The notes under the pieces were generated by a model. That model searched no databases. It had not been told where the DNA came from and saw nothing but the letters and a program-made list of their open reading frames with translations. This document shows positions 1-7,955 of a stretch of DNA of 18,355 nt, piece after piece. The stretch spans positions 1-18,355 of the forward strand of contig SFXD01000045.1 in NCBI GenBank assembly GCA_004559785.1, written 5' to 3'. Numbering within the stretch: position 1 is the stretch's first letter; each line of letters begins with the position of its first letter. The position numbers and the translations under genes were made by a program. Source of the stretch: a bacterium. GTDB taxonomy: Bacteria > Bacteroidota > Bacteroidia > Bacteroidales > Bacteroidaceae.

Positions 1-93
1 CATCTGAAAATTAATGTTTACTACGATTAGTACATACTACTCTCAGTTGATACTACCCTCAGAATGGCAGATCTTCGCTCTTGTTCTGCGGTG

Positions 94-112
94 CATCGGA
101 CTGGCGGTACGG
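94..112 (-). repeat. Possible left-end repeat of an IS21-family remnant
   Basis: Read on the plus strand this segment is CATCGGACTGGCGGTACGG. It matches about 14 of 19 positions of the reverse complement of the two direct repeats at 478-495 and 524-541. An inverted, diverged copy at the other side of an istB remnant is what the left end of an IS21-family element would give. The identity is modest, so this is a tentative call. Confidence 0.35.
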
Positions 113-225
113 TAGCCTCACCCTCTGCCTTGCGTGCCTTTGTTGCTGGGGTGTCGGCGGTCAAAATGCAGAGTCAGCTATGATGTTATGCTGAATGTGC
201 TTCTCTCCGTTGCGGTCTGTCCAAA

Positions 226-390
226 TGGAAGAAGTCAGTCATCATAACATCTCAGTTGCCGCTGGAAAGATGGTATGACTACATTGCAGAACCGACACTT
301 GCCGATGCCATCATGGACAAGCTGGTAAACTCTTCAGAGCATATAGAACTCAAGGGAGAAACTCTGCGTCATAAAAGAAGGGACAAGTAA
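226..390 (+). pseudogene. istB: IS21-family IstB (ATP-binding transposition helper), C-terminal remnant
   Basis: From about 226 the frame reads WKKSVIITSQLPLERWYDYI and goes on through AEPTLADAIMDKL and IELKGETLRHKR to a TAA stop at 388-390. This is the characteristic C-terminal end of IstB, the AAA+ ATPase that assists the IS21 transposase IstA. Only some 54 of the usual ~245 residues remain. Upstream of about 226 the similarity is lost, with a probable one-base frameshift near GRKS. There is no start codon, no Walker A motif and no istA, so the copy is dead. Family assignment is from recognised motifs; the deletion is seen directly. Confidence 0.8.
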
Positions 391-424
391 GACTGCTTGA
401 ACTTGCTATCTTAGGGTGCCATGA

Positions 425-551
425 GGTACCGTCCGCACGGCACCCTTTGACAGCGTGTATATCGGAACTTTGGTACCGGTACCATCAGACCGATATGTGC
501 GGTACCACGTTTCCGCTCCACGCGGTACCAACAGACCGATACAGCGGTACC
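425..551. repeat. IS21-type terminal repeat region: six GGTACC sites and two 18-bp direct repeats
   Basis: GGTACC occurs six times (425, 472, 478, 501, 524 and 546). Two copies of GGTACCA(T/A)CAGACCGATA lie at 478-495 and 524-541, 46 bp apart. Each is followed within 3-5 bases by another GGTACC. The region sits just downstream of the istB stop. IS21-family elements carry several subterminal transposase-binding repeats at each end, and this arrangement fits a right end. The exact terminus was not located. Confidence 0.65.
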
Positions 552-669
552 GTTTGGGCGATATTCTCAGCATGCTTTACTTGAAATGATATGATGCCAA
601 GTTTAGCAGAAAATCAGGAAGTTTTCAAAAGCAATGTGTTTTCCCATTGTTTTCCCGACAAATAAAAAT
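552..669. other. Intergenic stretch without a recognisable gene
   Basis: No ORF with recognisable content lies between the IS21 remnant and the tRNA terminator. The sequence turns AT-rich and contains TTTTCCC twice (about 638-656). It may include the outer edge of the IS remnant and the junction with chromosomal sequence, but no target duplication could be identified. Confidence 0.4.
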
Positions 670-694
670 GGAGCTAAGATTTTATCTTAACTCC
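661..694 (-). terminator. Intrinsic terminator downstream of tRNA-Met
   Basis: The arms GGAGCTAAGAT (670-680) and ATCTTAACTCC (684-694) form an 11-bp stem with one mismatch around a TTT loop. On the minus strand the stem is followed by ATTTTTATT. It lies 14 bases beyond the 3' end of the minus-strand tRNA gene, as expected for its terminator. Confidence 0.75.
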
Positions 695-707
695 TTGATT
701 TTCAATG

Positions 708-781
708 TGGACCAGCTAGGGCTTGAACCTAGGACCTCCAGATTATGAGTCTGTTGCTCTAACCGACTGAGCTACAAGTCC
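708..781 (-). tRNA. tRNA-Met (anticodon CAT)
   Basis: On the minus strand the gene begins GGACTTG and ends CTGGTCC followed by discriminator A; CCA is not encoded. The D arm is GTAGCTCAGTCGGTTAGAGC. The anticodon arm CAGACTCATAATCTG places CAT in the loop. The T arm is CTAGG-TTCAAGC-CCTAG. The 74-base length is normal, and the acceptor stem has one T:T mismatch at pair 6. The general form resembles elongator tRNA-Met of Bacteroidota. A lysidine-modified tRNA-Ile(CAT) cannot be fully excluded by eye. Confidence 0.9.
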
Positions 782-812
782 AATGAAACTGCGTTGAATC
801 AGTTTGCGAGTG

Positions 813-844
813 CAAAGGTATATATTTCCTGCGTATTGACCAAA
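813..844 (-). promoter_or_regulatory. Promoter of tRNA-Met (Bacteroidota sigma-ABfr type)
   Basis: On the minus strand TTTG (plus 841-844, CAAA) is separated by exactly 20 bases from TACCTTTG (plus 813-820, CAAAGGTA). This matches the Bacteroidota consensus TTTG-N19-21-TAnnTTTG. Transcription would begin around 805, some 25 bases before the mature tRNA 5' end. Confidence 0.75.
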
Positions 845-859
845 TGAAAATGGAAAAAA

Positions 860-891
860 TTTGGTCTTAAGTGGATATTTGCCTAATTTTG
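860..891 (+). promoter_or_regulatory. Promoter of the ribF operon
   Basis: TTTG at 860-863 and TAATTTTG at 884-891 are separated by exactly 20 bases, a perfect Bacteroidota promoter. Transcription should start near 898. This excludes the in-frame ATG at 861 as the ribF start, because it lies inside the -33 box. The promoter stands back-to-back with that of tRNA-Met, 15 bp away. Confidence 0.8.
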
Positions 892-938
892 CACCCCAAA
901 ATGAGCATTCCGGCATGCTCTGGAAGGTAATGACAAGG

Positions 939-1838
939 ATGAAAACAGAGGATATGTACGTTGCGACAATAGGCTTCTTTGATGGAGTACACCGCGGACA
1001 CAGGTTTCTGCTGAAGCAGGTATGCGACGTGGCTCACAGCCGTAGCATGTCCTCTATGGCCATTACCTTCGACAGGCATCCTCGCCAAGTGCTTTCTTCC
1101 GACTACCAGCCATTGCTGTTGACTTCGCTGGAGGAGAAGGTTTCCCTTCTGGGTTCCTGTGGCATGGACAGGATCGAGGTGGTGCACTTCACCCTTGCCA
1201 TGAGCCAGATGCCTGCCCTCGAATTCATGCGCAAGGTACTGAAGGAGAGCCTTGGCGTAAGTGTCCTGCTGATGGGTTACGACCATCGGTTCGGGCATGG
1301 TGGGGGCAGTTTCCACGAATACAGGGAATGGGGAGAAGAGGTAGGCATCGAAGTTCTGCTTGCAACGGAATTGCCCGGCATGTCTGTCAGCAGCAGCCGC
1401 ATCAGGAAGATGATAGCCATCGGGGACATTGAAGGTGCAAACCACTTGCTGGGGCATCCGTTCGTGGTGGAGGGAGAGGTTGTGAGCGGACATAGGGTTG
1501 GCAGGGAGATAGGGTTCCCTACAGCCAATGTGTCTGCATCCCCAGGCACGATACTGCCGCATAAGGGCGTGTATGCCGTAGAGGCGGAATTGCCAGACGG
1601 CTCGATGGCAGGGGGAATGCTGTGCATAGGCAACAGACCTACCCTGCAGAATGGAAGCGACATCAGCGTGGAAGCCCACTTGTTCGACTTCGATGGAGAC
1701 CTCTATGGCAAACGGATAAGGCTGATGCCTGTGGCAAGGTTGCGCGACGAACGGAGATTCGGCTCATTAGGCGAGTTGCAACGCCAACTGAAGGAGGACG
1801 AATGCGAAGCCCGCAGGATACTGACCATGCCATCATGA
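939..1838 (+). CDS. ribF: Bifunctional riboflavin kinase / FAD synthetase (RibF)
   Basis: RibF phosphorylates riboflavin to FMN and then adenylylates FMN to FAD, in the cytoplasm. The N-terminal nucleotidyltransferase domain carries GFFDGVHRGH (about residues 12-21), the HxGH-type signature. SSSRIRKMI and the C-terminal flavokinase module follow, with HRVGREIGFPTANV, GVYAV and IGNRPTLQNG (about 150-299). The protein is full length at 299 aa. The start at 939 is chosen because an ATG at 861 lies inside the promoter; ATGs at 915 and 930 are also downstream of the predicted transcript start and remain possible. The stop overlaps the next gene's start by ATGA. Confidence 0.93.
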   Translation: MKTEDMYVATIGFFDGVHRGHRFLLKQVCDVAHSRSMSSMAITFDRHPRQVLSSDYQPLLLTSLEEKVSLLGSCGMDRIEVVHFTLAMSQMPALEFMRKVLKESLGVSVLLMGYDHRFGHGGGSFHEYREWGEEVGIEVLLATELPGMSVSSSRIRKMIAIGDIEGANHLLGHPFVVEGEVVSGHRVGREIGFPTANVSASPGTILPHKGVYAVEAELPDGSMAGGMLCIGNRPTLQNGSDISVEAHLFDFDGDLYGKRIRLMPVARLRDERRFGSLGELQRQLKEDECEARRILTMPS

Positions 1839-3007
1839 CCAACGAGCAATACATACAGACACACAAGGAGGACGATGTGAGGCGCCTCGCCCTGGCGAAG
1901 CACCCCGAAGGCATCGACCTCCAATACTGCCTGCAGCAGATAGAAGGCTGGCAGACGGCAAGGCGCAAGTTGCCACGCTGGGCAGGGACGGACGGAGTGG
2001 TATTCCCCCGCAGACTCTCGCTTGAGCAATGCAGCAGCGAGGCAACGGCATTGTACAAAGCCCGCATAGTAGAAAGGCTGCTGCCAGAGGGCAGGGATTC
2101 CATAGCAGACCTGACCGCAGGGATGGGCGTGGATTTCAGTTACCTCGCCCCCCTGTTCGAACGAGCCGTCTACGTGGAGAGAGACAGGGAACTGTGCGAC
2201 CTGTCGGAACGGAACATGCCCCTGCTGGGCGTGGAGAATGCCGTGGCAGTATGCCGGGAGGCGGAGGAGTTCGTCCTCGAAGGCGAGCATTTCTCGATGC
2301 TGTACCTTGACCCTGCACGCCGCGACAAGGATGGGCGCAAGGTGAGCTCCATAGAGCATTGCAGCCCCGATGTTGGTAGCATGGCCAAACGGCTGCTGGA
2401 GATTTCGCCCCTCGTGATGGTGAAGCTGTCGCCCATGCTGGACATTCACGATGCCCTGACACGCTTGCCTGACGTTGCTGAGATTCACGTGGTGGGCGTA
2501 GACGGCGAGTGCAAGGAGTTACTCTTGGTGATGCGCAGAAGCCACGCCTACCCTATCCGGCATGTATGTGCCGACCTGGGAGAGCATGGCTCGGAATACG
2601 CCTTTGAAGGCGGCAAGGCAGCAGCCCCCACGATTTCCCCATCCATAGATTCTTTCCTCTACGAGCCCAATGCATGCATACTGAAGGCGGGCATTCAGGA
2701 TTCCCTTTGCAAAGCGTTCGGGATAGGCAAGTTGCATCCTTTCAGCCACCTGTTTACAAGCGACAAGAAGGTGGAGGGTTTCCCGGGCAGGTCGTTCCAA
2801 GTGGTATCGGTGAGCGATTGCAGCAAGAAGAGCATAAGAAACATGGCAGGTAATCTGGGAAAGGCAAATCTCACGGTAAGGAATTTCCCATCGACGGTAG
2901 CGGAGTTGCGGAAAAAATGGAAGCTGGCGGAGGGTGGCGAGGACTTTCTGTTTGCAACGACCGTAGCAGACGGCTCTTTTGCCATAATACATTGTAAAAA
3001 AGCCTGA
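1835..3007 (+). CDS. Class I SAM-dependent methyltransferase, PG_1098 / THUMP-like type
   Basis: This 390-aa protein has SAM-binding motif I DLTAGMGVD (residues 92-100), an acidic residue after the second strand (E115), and a DPARR catalytic-loop motif (159-163). An N-terminal helical part (1-85) precedes the Rossmann domain. The C-terminal part (about 290-390, with EPNACILKAGIQD and FPGRSFQV) fits the ferredoxin-like/THUMP-like domain of the PG_1098 family. RNA methylation is the likely role, but the substrate is unknown. The ATG at 1835 is chosen because it overlaps the ribF stop as ATGA, indicating translational coupling. A longer frame open upstream simply runs through ribF. Confidence 0.85.
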   Translation: MTNEQYIQTHKEDDVRRLALAKHPEGIDLQYCLQQIEGWQTARRKLPRWAGTDGVVFPRRLSLEQCSSEATALYKARIVERLLPEGRDSIADLTAGMGVDFSYLAPLFERAVYVERDRELCDLSERNMPLLGVENAVAVCREAEEFVLEGEHFSMLYLDPARRDKDGRKVSSIEHCSPDVGSMAKRLLEISPLVMVKLSPMLDIHDALTRLPDVAEIHVVGVDGECKELLLVMRRSHAYPIRHVCADLGEHGSEYAFEGGKAAAPTISPSIDSFLYEPNACILKAGIQDSLCKAFGIGKLHPFSHLFTSDKKVEGFPGRSFQVVSVSDCSKKSIRNMAGNLGKANLTVRNFPSTVAELRKKWKLAEGGEDFLFATTVADGSFAIIHCKKA

Positions 3008-3100
3008 TTTTGGAACGGGCACTGGTATTATTTTGACAGGAAATAAACAAAATTGCGCTTATTTTGCCATTTTTGTCCGTCACATATTAATACCTATGAT

Positions 3101-3117
3101 TATTTTTGCTATATTTG
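3101..3117 (+). promoter_or_regulatory. Candidate -7 elements upstream of the Gfo/Idh gene
   Basis: Two sequences fit TAnnTTTG: TATTTTTG (3101-3108) and TATATTTG (3110-3117), 44-60 bases before the start codon. No TTTG stands at the usual 19-21-base distance; the nearest (3072-3075) is 25 bases from the first box. The 153-base gap after the methyltransferase gene supports an independent promoter here. Confidence 0.5.
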
Positions 3118-3160
3118 TGGCAGAAACAGTAACAACCACACTAAATAACCATATTTAATT

Positions 3161-4582
3161 ATGACTACAAGAAGAAATTTCCTCAAGGGAATGGGAATGG
3201 CTACGGCTGGGCTCACCTTGGCTCCTGGCAACGTATTTGCCATGACATCAAAGGAAACCAAGCAAGCCAAGAGCGAAAAAGTGAAGATTGCCTACATAGG
3301 CATCGGCAACAGAGGAGAGCAGAACATCAGCGAGTTCGCCAAGACAAACATGGTGGACGTAGTTGCCCTGTGCGACGTGGACCTTCAGGGCAAGCAATGC
3401 CAGAAGGTGCTGAACATGTACCCCAACGCCAAGCGATTTACAGACTTCCGCAAGTTGTTTGACGAATATTCCGACCACTTTGACGCCGTCGCCGTCAGCG
3501 TCCCCGACCACACACACTTCTTTGTAGTGATGGCAGCCATGAAGCATGGCAAGCATGTCTACTGCGAGAAGCCCCTAATCCGCACATTCCAGGAGGGAGA
3601 ATTGCTCATAGAGATGGCAAATCGTCATCCTGAGATTGCCACGCAGGTAGGTAACCAGGGACACTCCGAGGCAAACTACTTCCAGTTCAAGGCATGGATG
3701 GAGGCTGGCATCATAAAGGACGTCACCAAGGTGGTGGCACACATGAACAACGACCGCCGCTGGCACAAGTACGACTGGAACATGACAAAGATGCCCGAGG
3801 GTGATGCCATCCCCGAAGGAATGGATTACGACACCTGGCATGGCGGCATCCGCTACCACAACTACAGCAAGCTCTACCATCAGGGCGACTGGCGCAGCTG
3901 GTACGACTTCGGCATGGGTGCCCTGGGCGACTGGGGAGCACACATCCTCGACACGGCACACGAGTTCCTGCAGTTGGGCTTGCCATACGAGATAAACATG
4001 CTGTACGCCAAGAACCACAACGAGTTCTTCTTCCCCTTCAGCAGCACCATACAGTTCCGCTTCGGAGCCAGGGGCAACATGCCCCCATGCGACGTATTCT
4101 GGTACGACGGCACCGACAACCAGCCGCCATTGCCTGAGGGTTACGGCGAGAGCAAGCTGGCCGACGGCATTCCCGCCAGCGGACAGGGAGAGTACACCAA
4201 GCAGAAGATAAACCCCGGAAAGATTATCTACGGACGCGACCTGACCTTCAAGGGGGCAAGCCACGGAAGCACGCTGGAAATCATTCCCAAGGAAAAGGCC
4301 GAAGAGATGAAGGGCAAGTTGCCAGAGGTGCCGAAGAGCCCAAGCAACCACTACGTCAACTTCCTCCGCGCCTGCCAGGGCATAGAGAAGACTCGTTCCC
4401 CATTCCAGATTGCCGGCGTACTCTGCCAGGTATTCTGCCTTGGCGTGATAGCACAGAGGCTTAATACGCAGCTCTTCTTCGACCCACGCACAAAGAAGTT
4501 CACCAACAACGAGTTTGCCAACGCCATGCTCTCGGGAATGCCTCCACGTCGCGGATGGGAAGACTTCTACAAGATTGACTGA
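3161..4582 (+). CDS. Gfo/Idh/MocA-family oxidoreductase with Tat signal
   Basis: This 473-aa enzyme starts with a twin-arginine signal, RRNFLKG (residues 4-10), then a hydrophobic stretch to about 28, so it is probably exported folded with bound NAD(P). The Rossmann domain shows GIGNRG (47-52) and an acidic residue D72. The family motif CEKPL (135-139) follows. The C-terminal part is the usual alpha/beta substrate domain, with HNEFFFPFSSTIQFRF. Members act on sugars and sugar derivatives, including oxidation of glycosides at C3. The next gene, 39 bases downstream, encodes a DUF1080 protein, a frequent partner in the 3-keto-glycoside route. The substrate is inferred only from context. Confidence 0.88.
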   Translation: MTTRRNFLKGMGMATAGLTLAPGNVFAMTSKETKQAKSEKVKIAYIGIGNRGEQNISEFAKTNMVDVVALCDVDLQGKQCQKVLNMYPNAKRFTDFRKLFDEYSDHFDAVAVSVPDHTHFFVVMAAMKHGKHVYCEKPLIRTFQEGELLIEMANRHPEIATQVGNQGHSEANYFQFKAWMEAGIIKDVTKVVAHMNNDRRWHKYDWNMTKMPEGDAIPEGMDYDTWHGGIRYHNYSKLYHQGDWRSWYDFGMGALGDWGAHILDTAHEFLQLGLPYEINMLYAKNHNEFFFPFSSTIQFRFGARGNMPPCDVFWYDGTDNQPPLPEGYGESKLADGIPASGQGEYTKQKINPGKIIYGRDLTFKGASHGSTLEIIPKEKAEEMKGKLPEVPKSPSNHYVNFLRACQGIEKTRSPFQIAGVLCQVFCLGVIAQRLNTQLFFDPRTKKFTNNEFANAMLSGMPPRRGWEDFYKID

Positions 4583-4621
4583 TTGCACAAGAACAAACAT
4601 ATCCATATTATAGAAAGAGAA

Positions 4622-5380
4622 ATGAAAAAGTTGATTTTTTCAATGGCATTGGTTGCTGCCCTGCCATTGTGCGCCAAGAAAAAGCAAGTGACAGAACTGC
4701 CGGCACCTGTGCCTACCTGCGACAACATGCTCACCGACCAGGAGAAGCGCGAGGGATGGAAGTTGCTGTGGGACGGAAAGACCACGGAAGGATGGCGAGG
4801 AGCCAAGCTTACCACCTTCCCCACGAAGGGATGGAGAATAGAGGACGGAGTGCTCAAGGTAGAGGCTGCCAATGGAGCCGAGAGCGGCAACGGCGGAGAC
4901 ATCGTCACCAACCAGAGCTACCACAACTTCATCCTCAAGGTGGACTTCAAGATTACCGAGGGTGCCAACAGCGGCATCAAGTACTTCGTCGACCCGGACA
5001 TGAACCAGGGTGAAGGCAGTGCCATAGGATGTGAGTTCCAGATACTGGACGACCTGCGCCACCCCGACGCCAAGCTTGGCGTAAAGGGCAACAGGAAACT
5101 GGGCTCACTGTACGACCTCATCCCTGCCCCGGACAACAAGCCGTTCGACATCCAGGAGTGGAACACTGCCACGGTAATCGTGCAGGACAAGCACGTAGAG
5201 CACTGGCTGAACGGAGTCAAGTTGCTGGAGTACGAGCGCAACACACAGGAGTGGAACGCCCTGGTGGCATACAGCAAGTACAAGAACTGGAAGGATTTCG
5301 GCAATCGCGACGGACGCATACTGTTGCAGGACCATGGCAACGAGGTATGGTTTAAGAACGTCAAGATTAAGGAACTCTAA
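4622..5380 (+). CDS. DUF1080 family protein (3-keto-disaccharide/glycoside hydrolase type)
   Basis: This 252-aa protein opens with MKKLIFSMALVAALPLCA, a cleavable signal peptide; LPLC is a poor lipobox, so a soluble periplasmic form is likelier than a lipoprotein. The DUF1080 (concanavalin-like) domain spans about 44-252: WKLLWDGKTTEGWRG near its start, DFKITEGANSGIKYFV in the middle and RILLQDHGNEVWFKNVKIKE at the end. Family members hydrolyse 3-keto-glycosides made by Gfo/Idh/MocA dehydrogenases, and the gene lies 39 bases after such a dehydrogenase, almost certainly in one operon. The start at 4622 is chosen for its signal peptide and the preceding AGAAAGAG; an ATG at 4583 adds 13 polar residues. 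Confidence 0.87.
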   Translation: MKKLIFSMALVAALPLCAKKKQVTELPAPVPTCDNMLTDQEKREGWKLLWDGKTTEGWRGAKLTTFPTKGWRIEDGVLKVEAANGAESGNGGDIVTNQSYHNFILKVDFKITEGANSGIKYFVDPDMNQGEGSAIGCEFQILDDLRHPDAKLGVKGNRKLGSLYDLIPAPDNKPFDIQEWNTATVIVQDKHVEHWLNGVKLLEYERNTQEWNALVAYSKYKNWKDFGNRDGRILLQDHGNEVWFKNVKIKEL

Positions 5381-5392
5381 CCCTCTGATATA

Positions 5393-5439
5393 GGCCCACC
5401 TCCCATATCTCCTCAACCTGGAGGTATCGGAGGTGGGTC
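5393..5439 (+). terminator. Long hairpin after the DUF1080 gene, terminator or attenuator
   Basis: A 20-base left arm (5393-5412) pairs with 5420-5439 around a 7-base loop, with few mismatches or G:T pairs. The inner pair is CTCC/GGAG and the outer pair CCCACCTCC/GGAGGTGGG. No T-run follows directly (TTCCGAAT). It starts 12 bases after the DUF1080 stop and 195 bases before GH92, so it could end or dampen transcription between the two halves of the cluster, or protect the mRNA end. Confidence 0.55.
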
Positions 5440-5633
5440 TTCCGAATATACAAGCGAGAACTGACACACCAGCCATAGTCAAAAAAAAAATGGCAATCTG
5501 CCCCAGCCAGCAGACATCCGCGTCTCATGGCAGTCGGAGGGGCAATGGCAGGATTCCCTGCGGCACTGGGCAAAGATCCCTTACGCATTTTACATTATTA
5601 TATATTATAAGAGAACTAACAAGCACATCATTT

Positions 5634-7943
5634 ATGAAAAGAAAGTTTATTACAGCATTCCTAATGCTTGCGGCAGGCATGGCAGCACACGCCATCACCG
5701 ACCCCGTCAAGTATGTAAACCCTTTGGTAGGAACACATTCCACACCGGCACTCTCCACTGGCAACACCTACCCTGCAATAGCATTGCCTTGGGGCATGAA
5801 TTTCTGGACGCCCCAGACAGGCAAGATGGGCAACGGGTGGTGCTACACGTACGATGCCGAGAAGATACGCGGCTTCAAGCAAACCCACCAGCCAAGCCCA
5901 TGGATGAACGACTACGGCATGTTCAACATCATGCCGGAATGCGGAGATGAGCCCATATTCGACGAGGACAAGCGTGCAAGCTGGTTCTCGCACAAAGCAG
6001 AGACAAGCACGCCACACTACTACAAGGTATACCTTGCCGACTACGACATCATGACTGAGGTAGCACCCACAAGCAGGGCAGCCATCTTCCGGTTCACATA
6101 CCCCGAGGGCAAGAGCTACCTTGTGGTGGACGCCTTCGACCGCGGCTCGTACGTGAAGATCGTCCCCTCAGAGAACAAGATAGTGGGCTACACCACGCGC
6201 AACAGCGGCGGAGTGCCAGACAACTTCCGCAACTACTTCGTAGTGCAGTTCGACCGCCCCTTCACCTTCACCTCCATTGCCAACGAAGGAAAGCAGGACA
6301 AGTCGTCGCTTGAGATAGAGGGCAAGCATGCGGCAGGAGCCGTGGGCTTCAACACCAAGAGGGGCGAACAGGTGAACGTCAGGGTGGCAAGTTCGTTCAT
6401 CAGCATCGAGCAGGCAGAGCAGAACCTGAAGGAACTCGGCAACAAGACCATAGAGCAGGTGTCTGAAGAAGGCAGGCAGGAATGGAACAAGGTGCTCTCG
6501 ACGATAGACGTACAGGACGAGAGCGACGTCGACCGCCTGCGCACATTCTACAGCTGCCTCTACCGCAGCGTGCTCTTCCCCCGCAGCTTCTACGAGATCA
6601 ACGCCGCCGGCGAGGTCGTACACTACAGCCCCTACAACGGCAAGGTGCTGCCCGGCTACCTATTTGCAGACACTGGCTTCTGGGACACTTTCCGCGCCCT
6701 CTTCCCCCTTGTCAACCTGATGTGGCCTTCCATGAGCCAGAAGATGCAGGAGGGATGGGCCAACGCATACAAGGAGAGCGGATTCCTTCCCGAGTGGAGT
6801 GCCCCCGGACATCGCGACTGCATGGTGGGCAACAACTCAGCATCCGTAGTGGCAGACGCATACCTGAAGGGCATACGCGGTTACGACATCGAGACTCTCT
6901 GGGAAGCCGTCAAGCATGGTGCCAACGACGCTTTGCCACGCAGCGCAAGCGGCAGGAGACAATGGGAGGCATACAACAAGCTGGGGTATGTGCCCTACGA
7001 CAGCATCAAGGAAAGTGCTGCCCGCACATTGGAGTATGCCTTCGACGACTGGAGCATATACAAGCTTGGCCAGGCCCTGGGCAAGCCCGAGAAGGAAATC
7101 AAGGTATATGCCGAACATGCCATGAACTACAAGAACCTCTTCGACAAGCAGCACAACCTGATGCGTGGCAAGCTCGCCAATGGAGAATGGGCTCCCGACT
7201 TCAATCCATTCAAGTGGGGAGATGCCTTCACAGAGGGCAACAGCTGGCACTACACATGGAGCGTATTCCACGACCCGCAGGGGCTGATCGACCTGATGGG
7301 CGGCAACGACATGTTCAACAGGATGCTGGACAGCGTGTTCGTACTGCCCCCCATCTTTGACGACAGCTACTACGGAGGCGTGATACACGAGATACGCGAG
7401 ATGCAGATCATGAACATGGGCAACTATGCTCACGGCAACCAGCCCATTCAGCACATGATATACCTCTACAACTACAGCGGACAGCCTTGGAAGACCCAGT
7501 ACTGGCTGCGCGAGACGATGAACAGGATGTACAATTCGCACGCCGACGGCTACTGCGGTGACGAGGACAACGGACAGACCTCCGCATGGTACGTCTTCAC
7601 CGCCATGGGATTCTACCCCGTTTGCCCCGGTTCGGGACAGTACGTGCTGGGTGCCCCATACTTCAAGAAGATGACCCTGCACCTCGAGAACGGCAAGGAC
7701 GTGGTAATCTCCGCCGACCGCAACAGCGACGAGAACAGGTTCGTGCAGGCACTCAACGTAGCGGGCAAGGAGTACACCCTCAACTACATCAACCACACCG
7801 ACCTCACGCAGGGCATGAACCTCGACTTCCAGATGGGTGCCGCCCCCAACGAGAAGCGAGGCACCTCGGCAGAATCCGCGCCATACTCCTTCAGCAAGGA
7901 ATACGTGGCTAAGGACAGCAAGAAAAGGAACAAGAAAAAGTAG
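5634..7943 (+). CDS. GH92 family alpha-mannosidase
   Basis: This 769-aa exo-acting, Ca2+-dependent inverting alpha-mannosidase has a signal peptide (MKRKFITAFLMLAAGMAAHA) and no lipobox. GH92 hallmarks in order: YVNPLVGT near 26-33, GFKQTHQPSPWMNDYG, ADTGFWDTFRALFPL, GFLPEWSAPGHRDCMVGN, TEGNSWHYTW with E534, and GDEDNGQTSAW with D643 and D645. E534/D643/D645 match, with an offset of one, the acid (E533) and base-side aspartates (D642/D644) I recall for Bacteroides BT3990. The start at 5634 is set by the signal peptide; the frame is open further upstream but contains only non-coding-like sequence and the preceding hairpin. GH76 follows after 12 bases. Linkage specificity is not readable. Confidence 0.95.
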   Translation: MKRKFITAFLMLAAGMAAHAITDPVKYVNPLVGTHSTPALSTGNTYPAIALPWGMNFWTPQTGKMGNGWCYTYDAEKIRGFKQTHQPSPWMNDYGMFNIMPECGDEPIFDEDKRASWFSHKAETSTPHYYKVYLADYDIMTEVAPTSRAAIFRFTYPEGKSYLVVDAFDRGSYVKIVPSENKIVGYTTRNSGGVPDNFRNYFVVQFDRPFTFTSIANEGKQDKSSLEIEGKHAAGAVGFNTKRGEQVNVRVASSFISIEQAEQNLKELGNKTIEQVSEEGRQEWNKVLSTIDVQDESDVDRLRTFYSCLYRSVLFPRSFYEINAAGEVVHYSPYNGKVLPGYLFADTGFWDTFRALFPLVNLMWPSMSQKMQEGWANAYKESGFLPEWSAPGHRDCMVGNNSASVVADAYLKGIRGYDIETLWEAVKHGANDALPRSASGRRQWEAYNKLGYVPYDSIKESAARTLEYAFDDWSIYKLGQALGKPEKEIKVYAEHAMNYKNLFDKQHNLMRGKLANGEWAPDFNPFKWGDAFTEGNSWHYTWSVFHDPQGLIDLMGGNDMFNRMLDSVFVLPPIFDDSYYGGVIHEIREMQIMNMGNYAHGNQPIQHMIYLYNYSGQPWKTQYWLRETMNRMYNSHADGYCGDEDNGQTSAWYVFTAMGFYPVCPGSGQYVLGAPYFKKMTLHLENGKDVVISADRNSDENRFVQALNVAGKEYTLNYINHTDLTQGMNLDFQMGAAPNEKRGTSAESAPYSFSKEYVAKDSKKRNKKK

Positions 7944-7955
7944 AAAACGACTGAC

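Noticed and set aside
708..781. tRNA-Met 3' end as an integration (att) site for a mobile element
   Set aside because: No integrase gene and no repeated copy of the tRNA 3' end were seen; the IS21 remnant nearby does not use tRNA genes.
861..938. Longer N-terminus of RibF starting at 861
   Set aside because: The ATG lies within the -33 element of a perfect promoter, and the extra residues do not resemble RibF.
3575..4606. 343-codon minus-strand frame opposite the Gfo/Idh gene
   Set aside because: It is the antisense shadow of a clearly coding plus-strand gene and has a V/L/H-rich composition without motifs.
5433..5633. Extension of the GH92 frame upstream of 5634
   Set aside because: It would bury the signal peptide inside the protein and begin in the hairpin; the sequence looks non-coding.
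6837..7796. 319-codon minus-strand frame opposite GH92
   Set aside because: Antisense shadow in GC-rich coding sequence; the plus-strand frame carries all GH92 motifs.
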